Shown here: one piece after another, positions 12,358 to 19,888 of the stretch
Layout of the letters: each line of letters starts with the position of its first letter
Position numbering within the stretch: the stretch's first letter is position 1
Origin: a virus
Length of the DNA: 36,262 nt
Virus record (IMG/VR): IMGVR_UViG_3300046001_001167
Span: 1 to 36,262 of that record
Reading direction: 5' to 3' (one strand)
Notes under the pieces: model-generated
What the model saw: the letters and a program-made list of their open reading frames with translations, nothing else
Told to the model about the DNA's origin: nothing
Databases searched by the model: none
Position numbers and translations under genes: made by a program

Positions 12358-12722
12358 GTGGACCATGTGGGCAAATTTGCGGACTACGCGCGCGCCACAA
12401 TTTGTCCACGTGGCGCGCCACTGAAAAAGGGGTTTGTGGACCATGTGGACAATGAAAAGAAGAAAAGTATTTAAGTCAGATATTGTATACAATACGTGTA
12501 TACAATGTTATAGCCGACGGATTTAAAACCATGGTCCAAAGTGCCCACATTGTCCACACTTCGCCCACGCCAAAAAGCCCCGGCGCATGCATGTGGACCA
12601 TGTGGACAATTTGCTTTTGCTTGGTCCACATTGTCCACGCATGCCCGGCCATGTGGCCACGCATGCCGGCCGTATGGCCATGTGGCCGGCCGACATGTGT
12701 GGACAAGTCCACATTGTCCACA
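12358..12722. promoter_or_regulatory. Cluster of DnaA-box-like and paired GTGGAC elements (putative origin)
   Basis: TTGTCCACA occurs five times: plus strand at 12550-12558 and 12714-12722, minus strand at 12444-12452, 12601-12609 and 12698-12706. TTGTCCACG occurs at 12402-12410 and 12631-12639. The E. coli DnaA box is TTATCCACA; TTGTCCACA is the favoured form in actinobacteria. Six places show the hexamer twice at a 9-bp step (12358, 12436, 12543, 12593, 12624, 12707), three in each orientation. Such phased pairs also resemble plasmid iterons. Binding by DnaA or by the phage's own initiator is inferred. Confidence 0.65.
12483..12504. promoter_or_regulatory. Twin TTGTATACAA-type palindromes, putative operator
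   Basis: TTGTATACAA (12483-12492) is a perfect 10-bp palindrome, and TGTATACA (12497-12504) repeats its core. Their centres are 13 bp apart. Two tandem palindromes of this kind look like a dimeric repressor site within the control region. No repressor gene is recognised in this window. Confidence 0.5.
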
Positions 12723-12726
12723 CATG
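12694..12726. repeat. 13-bp perfect inverted repeat with two DnaA-like boxes
   Basis: CATGTGTGGACAA (12694-12706) and TTGTCCACACATG (12714-12726) are perfect inverted copies separated by GTCCACA. Each arm contains one TTGTCCACA box. The structure could extrude as a cruciform or bind a dimeric protein. Confidence 0.75.
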
Positions 12727-12734
12727 CCGGACCG

Positions 12735-12802
<68 letters not shown>

Positions 12803-12817
12803 CCCGACATACATGTT

Positions 12818-12857
12818 AGTAAGTGCTTACATACCCTAGCTGTAAGTAAGTGCTCAC
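12818..12857. repeat. AGTAAGTGCTYAC direct repeats
   Basis: AGTAAGTGCTTAC (12818-12830) and AGTAAGTGCTCAC (12845-12857) are 13-bp near-identical copies 27 bp apart. Each contains a GTAAG/CTTAC-like half palindrome, and GTTAGT and ACTAAC flank the pair as an inverted repeat. They sit before the late operon and could be operator sites for late gene control. Confidence 0.5.
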
Positions 12858-12864
12858 TAACTTA

Positions 12865-12895
12865 GGGGGTGGGGGTAGGGCCGAGCGCCAGTGGG
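12865..12895 (+). other. Possible G-quadruplex
   Basis: Four G-runs occur on the plus strand: GGGGG (12865-12869), GGGGG (12871-12875), GGG (12878-12880) and GGG (12893-12895), with loops of 1, 2 and 12 bases. The last loop is long, so the structure would be weak. It lies between the direct repeats and the late genes. Confidence 0.35.
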
Positions 12896-12973
12896 CCACG
12901 GTAGCGTAGGGGCTGCAAACAAAATTTTTTTTAATATAGAATCCAAGCACACGTACCAGTGGCTGGAGAATCC

Positions 12974-13420
12974 ATGTTTTACTCGCTTCCATTTGAGGCG
13001 CGCAAAGTCGAAGCGACAGAGGCGCGCTTAAACCGAATCTACGATGCTGCCAAGTTGGGCCTCAAGGGCGACAGCTTGGCTATGGCTGCAGGCATGTTGC
13101 CCACCGAGTACCGCCAACTGTGCCAGCTTGACCCGATTGCCGAGGTCGCCGCGTTAAAGGGCAAGGCCGATGGCGAGATAGAAGCCTCACGCCAACTGCA
13201 CAAAGCCGCCGCCGAGGGAGACGCCAAAGCCAGCCTGGCGATACTGCAGCATGTTCACGGCTGGGTCGCCAAGCAGGCCATCACCATCGACGTAGATCAG
13301 CGCATCTCGATCACCGCCGCCTTGGCCGAAGCCGAGCGGCGCGTCATGGACGTTATCGAGAACAACCCAAGTGAATACCTCACGCCAAAACTAGATGCAG
13401 TCCACCAAGTACAGCGCTGA
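12974..13420 (+). CDS. terS: Terminase small subunit (148 aa)
   Basis: This 148-residue protein lies directly before the large terminase, which it overlaps by 26 bases. The N-terminal region (ATEARLNRIYDAAKLGLKGDSLAMAAGML) reads like a helix-turn-helix that would recognise the pac site. The middle (GEIEASRQLHKAAAEGDAKASLAIL) is helical and suits oligomerisation. I chose the ATG at 12974 because GGAG lies just upstream; an in-frame GTG at 12959 is less likely. As the first late gene it would guide the large subunit to phage DNA for packaging. Confidence 0.85.
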   Translation: MFYSLPFEARKVEATEARLNRIYDAAKLGLKGDSLAMAAGMLPTEYRQLCQLDPIAEVAALKGKADGEIEASRQLHKAAAEGDAKASLAILQHVHGWVAKQAITIDVDQRISITAALAEAERRVMDVIENNPSEYLTPKLDAVHQVQR

Positions 13421-14924
13421 AGACGAACAAGAGTTGATGGCGCGGCTTTGGTCGCCAGCGATCAAGGACAACCCGTTTGCGTTTGTAATGTTGACATTCC
13501 CGTGGGGCGTCAAGGGCACGCCGCTGGAGCATTTCACTGGCCCGCGCAAGTGGCAGCGCGAGGTCTTAACGGACATCGCAAACCACATCAAGCAGAACAA
13601 CGGTAAGGTTGACTTTGATACCCTGCGAGAAGCGGTCGCGTCAGGCCGTGGTATTGGCAAGTCGGCCCTCGTCTCATGGCTGGTAATCTGGATGCTGTCC
13701 ACGCGGATCGGTTCGACAACCATCGTGTCGGCCAACAGCGAGTCGCAGTTGCGTAAGGTGACCTGGGCCGAGATCACCAAGTGGCTGGCGATGGGGCTGA
13801 ACAGCCACTGGTTCGAGGTGTCAGCCACCAGCCTGCAACCGGCCAAGTGGTTGACCGAGTTGGTCGAGCGCGATCTGCGTAAGGGCACCAGGTACTGGGG
13901 CGTTGAGGGCCGGCTTTGGTCGGCTGAGAATCCAGATGCGTTTGCCGGCGTACACAACATGGACGGCGTGTTGGTTATCTTCGACGAGGCCAGCGGTATT
14001 GATGACGCCATCTGGGCGGTGACGGCGGGTTTCTTTACGGAGAACACGCCCAACAGGTTCTGGTTTGCGTTCTCCAACCCGCGCCGCAACACGGGGTACT
14101 TCTACGAGACGTTCCACTCCAAGCGCGACTTTTGGGATACCAAGGTGGTGGACGCCCGCACGGTCGAGGGGACGGACAAGGCGGTCTATCAGCAGATCAT
14201 TGACGAGTACGGGCCGGACTCAAGTCAGGCGCACGTCGAGGTGTACGGCCAATTCCCAAGCGCGGGCGACGATCAGTTCATCGGCGCCAATACGGTGGAC
14301 GAGGCCATGAAGCGGGTCAAGTACCAGGACTTGAGCGCGCCGATTGTGATCGGGGTCGACCCGGCGCGGTTTGGCGCAGACGCGACAGTTATCGCCGTGC
14401 GGCAGGGGCGCGACATCGTGAAGATCATCAGGCACCGAGGCGACGACACTATGACCGTGGTGGGGTATGTGATTGACGCCATTGAGGAATACAAGCCCAC
14501 GCTGGTGGTCATCGACGAGGGCGGGCTGGGGGCGGGTATTGTGGACAGGCTCAAAGAACAGCGCTACAAGATCAAGGGCGTAAACTTTGGCAACAAGTCC
14601 AAAAACCCGATAATGTACGGCAACATGAGGGCGCAAATGTGGGGCGACATGCGGGAGTGGCTGAAAACGGCCAGTATTCCAAACGACAGGTTCTTGAAGA
14701 CGGACTTGATTTCGCCTATGATGAAGCCTGATTCACGTGGAACAATCTTTTTGGAGTCAAAAAAGGACATGAAGGCGCGTGGTTTAGCCTCGCCAGACGC
14801 TGCGGACGCTATTGCAGTGACGTTTGCGTTTCCCGTGGCCCATCGGGGCGAGTACAATGCGCGCACAACCACCCGCCGGACGTATTCAGACACTTCGGCC
14901 AACACATCTTGGATGGGAAGCTGA
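13395..14924 (+). CDS. terL: Terminase large subunit (509 aa)
   Basis: The packaging motor. ATPase motifs are Walker A SGRGIGKS (83-90) and Walker B LVIFDEAS (193-200). The nuclease domain has D322 (VIGVDPARFG), D374/E375 (VVIDEGG) and the SPDAADAIAVTFA block (D468, D471). Together they give the usual ATPase plus RNase H-like nuclease layout at full length. It overlaps the small subunit gene by 26 bases, without a clear Shine-Dalgarno site, so coupled translation is likely. An alternative start at 13437 would remove 14 residues. With a P22-type portal, headful packaging is expected. Confidence 0.95.
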   Translation: MQSTKYSAEDEQELMARLWSPAIKDNPFAFVMLTFPWGVKGTPLEHFTGPRKWQREVLTDIANHIKQNNGKVDFDTLREAVASGRGIGKSALVSWLVIWMLSTRIGSTTIVSANSESQLRKVTWAEITKWLAMGLNSHWFEVSATSLQPAKWLTELVERDLRKGTRYWGVEGRLWSAENPDAFAGVHNMDGVLVIFDEASGIDDAIWAVTAGFFTENTPNRFWFAFSNPRRNTGYFYETFHSKRDFWDTKVVDARTVEGTDKAVYQQIIDEYGPDSSQAHVEVYGQFPSAGDDQFIGANTVDEAMKRVKYQDLSAPIVIGVDPARFGADATVIAVRQGRDIVKIIRHRGDDTMTVVGYVIDAIEEYKPTLVVIDEGGLGAGIVDRLKEQRYKIKGVNFGNKSKNPIMYGNMRAQMWGDMREWLKTASIPNDRFLKTDLISPMMKPDSRGTIFLESKKDMKARGLASPDAADAIAVTFAFPVAHRGEYNARTTTRRTYSDTSANTSWMGS

Positions 14925-14925
14925 C

Positions 14926-15186
14926 ATGGCAACGAAAAAAACTGTTTCTCTGAGCGTAGGCCGAGGCGAAAAGTTGCCTGTATCCAAGGGCGCTGGCCTG
15001 ACCGAGAAGGGTAGAGCCAAGTACAACGCTGCGACTGGCTCAAACCTCAAAGCGCCAGCCCCGAACCCCAAGACCAAAGCAGACCAAGGCCGCAAGGATT
15101 CATTTTGTGCAAGAATGGGCGCCGTAGCGGCCAACGCCAAAGACGGCGAACGCGCTAAAGCAGCCCTTAAACGATGGAAGTGCTAA
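14926..15186 (+). CDS. DUF6321-like basic phage protein (86 aa)
   Basis: A strongly basic 86-residue protein (SVGRGEKLPVSKGAGLT near the N terminus, SFCARMGAVAANAK near the C terminus, ending RWKC). The motif order matches a conserved phage family (DUF6321) usually found beside terminase and portal genes. GGGAAG precedes the ATG one base after the terL stop. The longer frame starting at 14824 overlaps terL and is not used. The function is unknown. The basic charge and glycine-rich segments could bind DNA during packaging. Confidence 0.85.
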   Translation: MATKKTVSLSVGRGEKLPVSKGAGLTEKGRAKYNAATGSNLKAPAPNPKTKADQGRKDSFCARMGAVAANAKDGERAKAALKRWKC

Positions 15187-15188
15187 TC

Positions 15189-15341
15189 ATGGCAACAAAA
15201 CCTGGCCTTTATGCCAATATTCACGCTAAACAAGCTCGTATTGCCGCTGGCTCCAAAGAGAAGATGAACAAGCCTGGCAGTAAAAACGCGCCAACGGCCA
15301 AAGACTTCAAAGAGTCGGCTAAAACTGCAAAGAAAAAATAA
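15189..15341 (+). CDS. Small basic phage protein before portal (50 aa)
   Basis: A 50-residue basic protein beginning MATKPGLYANIHAKQARIA and containing NAPTAKDFKESAK. Similar small proteins commonly sit between terL and portal in related phages. It starts two bases after the previous stop, and its stop codon overlaps the portal start as TAATG, so the three are probably coupled. No function is established. Confidence 0.8.
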   Translation: MATKPGLYANIHAKQARIAAGSKEKMNKPGSKNAPTAKDFKESAKTAKKK

Positions 15342-17527
15342 TGGCAGACCCAACAGGCATTGTCGCCGCCGCAGCAGTGGCTGTTGGTGGTTCGGCCAAA
15401 GACAAAACCGACGCTAGCGTTCTGGCTACCGCCCGCGCCCGTCTGGACATGGCCGTGTCGGCGCTGTCTGAGTCGCGTGAGGATGAGGTCGATGACCTGA
15501 AGTTTTATGCCGGTTCGCCTGATAACCATTGGCAGTGGCCTGCTGATGTGCTGGCGACTCGCGGCGCGGTGCAGGGCCAGACAATCAATGCACGCCCGTG
15601 CCTGACAATTAACAAGTTGCCGCAACACGTGCGCCAAGTGACAAATGACCAGCGGCAAAACCGCCCTGGCGCTAAAGTCATTCCCGTGGACGACAAGGCT
15701 GACGTGCAAGTCGCTGAAATCTTCAACGGCATGATCCGGCACATTGAGTATCTGTCGGACGCTGATGTGGCCTACGACACGGCCTGCGAAAACCAAGTGT
15801 CCTACGGCGAAGGCTACTTGCGCCTGCTCACAGAGTACTGCGACGACAACACGTTTGACCAAGACATCAAGATTGGCCGCATCCGCAACTCGTTTTCGGT
15901 CTACATGGATCCGATGATCCAAGACCCGACTGGCGCGGACGCCAAGTATTGCTTCATCACCGAAGACCTGACCCGCGCAGAGTACGAGCGTCAGTACCCA
16001 GACGCAGCGCCTATTACCACCTTGCAGTCTTTGGGTGTGGGCGATCAGTCGATCAGCAACTGGCTTAACGAAGACACGATCCGTGTCGCTGACTACTACT
16101 ACATCGACTACGACCGCGCTACGCTGAACTTGTACCCAGGCAACATCACCGCGTTTGACGGTAGCCCCGAGGACAAGCAGCTAAAAGCTATCTACGGCAA
16201 GCCCAAGAAAAGCCGCGAGTCTGACCGCCAAAAGGTCAAGTACTGCAAGATCAACGGCTACGAAATTCTCGAGCAACGCGACTGGGCGGGCAAGTACATT
16301 CCCGTGATCCGCATCGTTGGCAATGAGTTTGAAGTCGATGGCCGCTTGTATGTGTCGGGCTTGGTGCGTAACGCCAAGGACGCCCAGCGCATGTACAACT
16401 ACTGGGTCAGCCAAGAAGCCGAGATGCTGGCTTTGGCCCCCAAAGCGCCATTTATTGGCTATGGTGGGCAGTTTGAGGGCTACGAAGACAAGTGGAAGAC
16501 CGCCAACACGACCAACTGGCCGTATCTGGAGGTCAATCCAGACGTCACAGACGGCCAAGGCGCTGTTTTGCCACTACCGGCTAGGGCACAGCCACCAATG
16601 GCTTCTAGCGGCCTGCTGCAAGCCAAAGCGGGCGCTTCTGAGGACATTAAGTCCACAACCGGCCAATACAACGCTTCTTTGGGCATGGGCAGCAATGAAC
16701 GCTCTGGCAAGGCTATTCTTGCGCGTCAGCGCGAGGGCGATGTGGGCACCTACCACTACGGCGACAACTTGGCCCGTGGTGTTCGGCACGTAGCCCGCCA
16801 GCTTGTGGACTTGATCCCAAAGATTTACGACACCCAGCGCATTGCCCGCATTATCGGTGAAGATGGCGAGACTGAGATGATCAAGATCAACCCTGATCAA
16901 GAGCAACCGGTCAACAAGATCGTGGACGAGCAGGGCATTGTGATCGAAAAGGTCTACAACCCAAGCGTGGGCAAGTACGATGTGGTGGCTACCACTGGCC
17001 CAGGCTACGCAACCAAGCGTCAAGAGGCGCTGGAGGCGATGGCTCAACTGCTGCAAGGCAACCCGCAACTGTGGGCAGTGGCTGGCGATCTGTTTGTCAA
17101 GAACATGGACTGGCCTGGTGCCCAAGAGATGGCAAAACGCTTTGCCAAGACCATTGATCCAAAACTGATGAGCGATGGCGAGGACAATCCAGAACTGCAA
17201 GCCGCGCAGCAACAGATGCAGGCGATGGGCCAAGAGATGGAGCAGATGCACCAGATGCTTACCAATGTCGGCAAGTCCATTGAGATGCAAGACATGGAGC
17301 GCAAAGACTTTGAGGCTGAAGTCAAGCTGTACGAGGCCGAAACCAAGCGCATTGCCGCTGTGCAAGCGGGCATGACTGAGCAGCAGATTCAGGACATTGC
17401 TATGGGCGTTGTAGCTGCGGCGATGGAGTCACAAAACACAGTGAACCAGATGCCTGAGATGCGTGAGCAGTCTGAGATGATGCCGCCCGAACAAGAAATG
17501 ATGCCACCACAAGGAATGCCACAATGA
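15341..17527 (+). CDS. Portal protein, P22 type (728 aa)
   Basis: The 728-residue length and sequence (KFYAGSPDNHWQWPADV near residue 50, AMLQ/AQLL helical repeats later) fit the P22-like portal family. The protein forms the dodecameric ring through which DNA enters the head. The C-terminal 130 residues are rich in Q, M and E (QQQMQAMGQEMEQMHQM), as in the long helical barrel of the P22 portal. TAATG overlap with the upstream gene and ATGA overlap with the downstream gene indicate coupling. Together with the coat gene it is the main evidence for a P22-like particle. Confidence 0.9.
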   Translation: MADPTGIVAAAAVAVGGSAKDKTDASVLATARARLDMAVSALSESREDEVDDLKFYAGSPDNHWQWPADVLATRGAVQGQTINARPCLTINKLPQHVRQVTNDQRQNRPGAKVIPVDDKADVQVAEIFNGMIRHIEYLSDADVAYDTACENQVSYGEGYLRLLTEYCDDNTFDQDIKIGRIRNSFSVYMDPMIQDPTGADAKYCFITEDLTRAEYERQYPDAAPITTLQSLGVGDQSISNWLNEDTIRVADYYYIDYDRATLNLYPGNITAFDGSPEDKQLKAIYGKPKKSRESDRQKVKYCKINGYEILEQRDWAGKYIPVIRIVGNEFEVDGRLYVSGLVRNAKDAQRMYNYWVSQEAEMLALAPKAPFIGYGGQFEGYEDKWKTANTTNWPYLEVNPDVTDGQGAVLPLPARAQPPMASSGLLQAKAGASEDIKSTTGQYNASLGMGSNERSGKAILARQREGDVGTYHYGDNLARGVRHVARQLVDLIPKIYDTQRIARIIGEDGETEMIKINPDQEQPVNKIVDEQGIVIEKVYNPSVGKYDVVATTGPGYATKRQEALEAMAQLLQGNPQLWAVAGDLFVKNMDWPGAQEMAKRFAKTIDPKLMSDGEDNPELQAAQQQMQAMGQEMEQMHQMLTNVGKSIEMQDMERKDFEAEVKLYEAETKRIAAVQAGMTEQQIQDIAMGVVAAAMESQNTVNQMPEMREQSEMMPPEQEMMPPQGMPQ

Positions 17528-17886
17528 AACCCGCTGACTTTATAGGAATCTTGTTTCTAGCCCGTGATGTGACGCACAGCGTTCACTTGAACACCCGCAG
17601 CTTTAGCAAGCACGAAGCGCTTAACATTTTCTATAACCGCATTGTTGGTGCGGCTGATGATTTTGCCGAAGCCTACCAAGGCCGAAATGGTCTGATCGGC
17701 CCGATTACCCTGCGTTCGGCAAAAAAAACCACCAACGTGATTGAGTTCTTAGAGGAATCGTTGGCTGAAATTGAAGGCGCTCGGTACAATGTCTGTGATA
17801 AAGCAGACTCATCGCTACAACAGTTGATAGATAATATCGTTGAGATTTATCTTCGCACTTTGTACAAATTGAAATTCTTGGCATAA
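17524..17886 (+). CDS. DUF5856-like helical protein (120 aa)
   Basis: A 120-residue protein (FLARDVTHSVHLNTRSFSKHEALN, then DDFAEAYQGRNGLIGPI) that I match to the DUF5856 type found in several tailed phages. It reads as a four-helix bundle with several histidines, acidic residues and tyrosines near each other, so a ferritin-like or metal-binding fold is possible. It overlaps the portal stop as ATGA. The function is unknown. Its place between portal and head genes suggests a particle or assembly role. Confidence 0.75.
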   Translation: MKPADFIGILFLARDVTHSVHLNTRSFSKHEALNIFYNRIVGAADDFAEAYQGRNGLIGPITLRSAKKTTNVIEFLEESLAEIEGARYNVCDKADSSLQQLIDNIVEIYLRTLYKLKFLA

Positions 17887-17895
17887 GGAAACATC

Positions 17896-18204
17896 ATGGA
17901 ACTTCTAAACCCGATGAGCAAAGCGGATTACCCCTCTTACACTGCAACTGCCGGTGCTAGCGCTGGAAACACAACCGCATGGCCCCCCGGCCCGCAAGGC
18001 GTAATGGTTTGGTGCGACCAACCTTGCTATGTTGAGGTAGGTGTTGGGGCCGTAGCCACCAGCGCCAGCACACCAATTCCAGCTTTTACGCCCATCCCGT
18101 TTGTTGTACCAATCAATTCAACCGGCGCCCCTTGGCGCGTCAGTGTGATACGAATTGGCAGCACTGATGGCACCGCGTATTCCAAACCCATCAACAAGCA
18201 ATGA
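17896..18204 (+). CDS. Beta-rich phage protein (102 aa)
   Basis: A 102-residue protein rich in A, G, T, P and S, with the pattern of a small beta-sandwich (VMVWCDQPCYVEVGV, then PFVVPINSTGAPWRVSVIRIG). AAGGAAA precedes the ATG. Similar proteins occur near portal genes of podoviruses; a capsid decoration or head-closure role would fit. The C terminus overlaps the next small gene as ATGA. No motif decides the function. Confidence 0.7.
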   Translation: MELLNPMSKADYPSYTATAGASAGNTTAWPPGPQGVMVWCDQPCYVEVGVGAVATSASTPIPAFTPIPFVVPINSTGAPWRVSVIRIGSTDGTAYSKPINKQ

Positions 18205-18362
18205 GCTTCGGTGTAGCTTTTCGCAACGCAGTAGGTCTTGGCCTAGGCGGTGTTATTTCGATTTTTGGTGGTCGCAACAGCGAACAAGCCCAAAGCAACC
18301 TTCTTACCGAGTCCTCCGACAACCTCGTGCAAGAGGACGGCGGCTTGATTTTGCTGGAGTGA
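18201..18362 (+). CDS. Small phage protein with LLxEDGGxLLLE-type tail (53 aa)
   Basis: A 53-residue protein (MSFGVAFRNAVGLGLGG, then NLVQEDGGLILLE at the C terminus). The glycine-rich N terminus with an acidic, leucine-rich end recurs in short structural proteins of phages. The start overlaps the preceding stop as ATGA, and the stop lies three bases before the fibre gene. It is too short to appear in a standard 60-residue list. The function is unknown. Confidence 0.75.
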   Translation: MSFGVAFRNAVGLGLGGVISIFGGRNSEQAQSNLLTESSDNLVQEDGGLILLE

Positions 18363-18365
18363 CGC

Positions 18366-18863
18366 ATGTCAGTTTTCCTCTCTCCCGTGGGCGGCGCAGC
18401 AGCCCAGTTTTTTGACAACAACGGCAATGTGCTGACGGGTGGCAAGCTGTATGCGTATGCCGCAGGCACCACCACACCAAAAACAAGTTATACGTCTTCT
18501 AGCGGCAATACGGCGCATACCAATCCAATTATTTTAGATTCCGCAGGGCGTGTGCCTGGCGGTGAAATATGGTTGTTGGCGTCGCCGTATAAATTTGCTT
18601 TGTACACATCAGTAAATGTGCTTATTGCAACTTACGACAACATTTCTGGCATCGGCACCGCAAGTTACCAAGTACAAAATTTTACGGGCACAGGATCACA
18701 AACTGTATTTACGTTAAGCGCAGCATCGCTAGGTGAAAATTTTACATTTGTGTATATTAACGGCGTATACCAACAAAAAAACACGTACAGCATTGCTGGC
18801 GCTGTTATTACCTTTTCAGAAGCACCTCCAGTTACTTCAACAATTGAAGTCAACTACGTTTAA
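18366..18863 (+). CDS. Tail fibre / tailspike N-terminal adaptor protein (165 aa)
   Basis: The N terminus (MSVFLSPVGGAAAQFFDNNG, then GGKLYAYAAGTTTPKTSY and LDSAGRVPGGEIWL) is the head-binding-like domain often seen at the start of phage tailspikes. The C-terminal part (TGSQTVFTLSA, then VYINGVYQQKNTYSI) matches a short beta-sandwich repeat found in fibre stalks. The protein ends after this, so it is an adaptor without its own receptor-binding tip. It probably links the particle to the two fibre genes that follow. The region is visibly more AT-rich than the replication block. Confidence 0.8.
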   Translation: MSVFLSPVGGAAAQFFDNNGNVLTGGKLYAYAAGTTTPKTSYTSSSGNTAHTNPIILDSAGRVPGGEIWLLASPYKFALYTSVNVLIATYDNISGIGTASYQVQNFTGTGSQTVFTLSAASLGENFTFVYINGVYQQKNTYSIAGAVITFSEAPPVTSTIEVNYV

Positions 18864-18872
18864 GGAACAATC

Positions 18873-19877
18873 ATGGCAGATACCAAAATCTCAGCACTTA
18901 CCGCAGTAACGACTCCTGTTGCGGGAACGTCTGTATTGCCTATCGTTCAAACCGGTACGACTAAAAAAATCACTATTACTGAATTGACCGGTACTCAAGT
19001 GTCTGCTGCTGGCGAGGTGGGTATTGGTGGTGATACGACAGGCGTTGTTGCTGGCGTGTCTGTGACCAGCAAATTCTGCGTGAAGAACGAAGGCGCTAAC
19101 CCAGTGGCTGGCTTTGTTCATGTGAATGACACTACGGCGAACTCCGGCTCTAATACGTTTGCTTGCCGTTCACGTGGCACGCTTGCTGTGCCCACTGTGG
19201 TGCAAAACGGTGACAGCTTGTGGAACATGTACATCGCTGGCAACGATGGCACTGACCTAGCTTTGGCTGCTGAAATTCGCGTTGAGGTGGATGGCACACC
19301 AGGAAGCAACGATATGCCTGGGCGCATCTTGCTCAGAACCACACCTGACGGAAGCCAAGCGCCAGTGGATGCGGTCAAGATTGACAGCGCACAGAACGTC
19401 ACTGTCTCTGCTGGCAACCTTGTCATCGGCACATCTGGCAAAGGCATCGACTTTTCTGCCACATCGGGTTCAGGCACAAGCGAGTTGTTGGCTGACTATG
19501 AAGAAGGTACTTGGACACCTACCGTTGCAACTGGAATTACATCGCCCACATATGCAACCCAAACCGGCACCTATACAAAAATTGGCAACACGGTATTTCT
19601 ACGTTGCTATTTGAGTGTCAATGGAGGCACAACGACTGGAGGGGCGCTGACCATCGGTGGGCTTCCGTTTACCGCTGGTAGCTATGACGGGCCATCAGGT
19701 AGCTTTGCTTATGTTGGCGGAGGTATGCAACAACTTCTTTCTACAAGTGCTTTGCCAATTATTCAAGTTTCTTCGACTGTAATTTATTTTTACAAAACAA
19801 CCGGCGCAACATTCGTTGGAACAGATTTAAGTTCGTCTACTTTCCGTGTGGACTTTACCTGCTCCTACGCAGTTTGA
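18873..19877 (+). CDS. Tail fibre protein (334 aa)
   Basis: A 334-residue fibre-like protein. The N-terminal 40 residues (ISALTAVTTPVAGTSVLPIVQ, then GTTKKIT) form a short adaptor also present in the protein at 25674. The rest is rich in G, T, S and V with beta-type periodicity, and the middle carries a trimeric-stalk-like segment. The C terminus (YATQTGTYTKIGNTVFLRCY) resembles receptor-binding beta-sandwich tips. AAGGAAC lies before the ATG. It is a likely receptor-binding protein. Confidence 0.8.
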   Translation: MADTKISALTAVTTPVAGTSVLPIVQTGTTKKITITELTGTQVSAAGEVGIGGDTTGVVAGVSVTSKFCVKNEGANPVAGFVHVNDTTANSGSNTFACRSRGTLAVPTVVQNGDSLWNMYIAGNDGTDLALAAEIRVEVDGTPGSNDMPGRILLRTTPDGSQAPVDAVKIDSAQNVTVSAGNLVIGTSGKGIDFSATSGSGTSELLADYEEGTWTPTVATGITSPTYATQTGTYTKIGNTVFLRCYLSVNGGTTTGGALTIGGLPFTAGSYDGPSGSFAYVGGGMQQLLSTSALPIIQVSSTVIYFYKTTGATFVGTDLSSSTFRVDFTCSYAV

Positions 19878-19888
19878 TGGAGTAAAAA

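Noticed and set aside
12056-12421. 121-aa minus-strand frame extending the 43-aa membrane peptide
   Set aside because: The extension passes through promoter-like and repeat sequence, without a ribosome site. The ATG at 12187 has AAGGG at correct spacing.
16574-17365. 263-aa minus-strand frame inside the portal gene
   Set aside because: It is the antisense shadow of a codon-biased, Q/M-rich coding region. It has no ribosome site, and its histidine/leucine-rich product is typical of such shadows.
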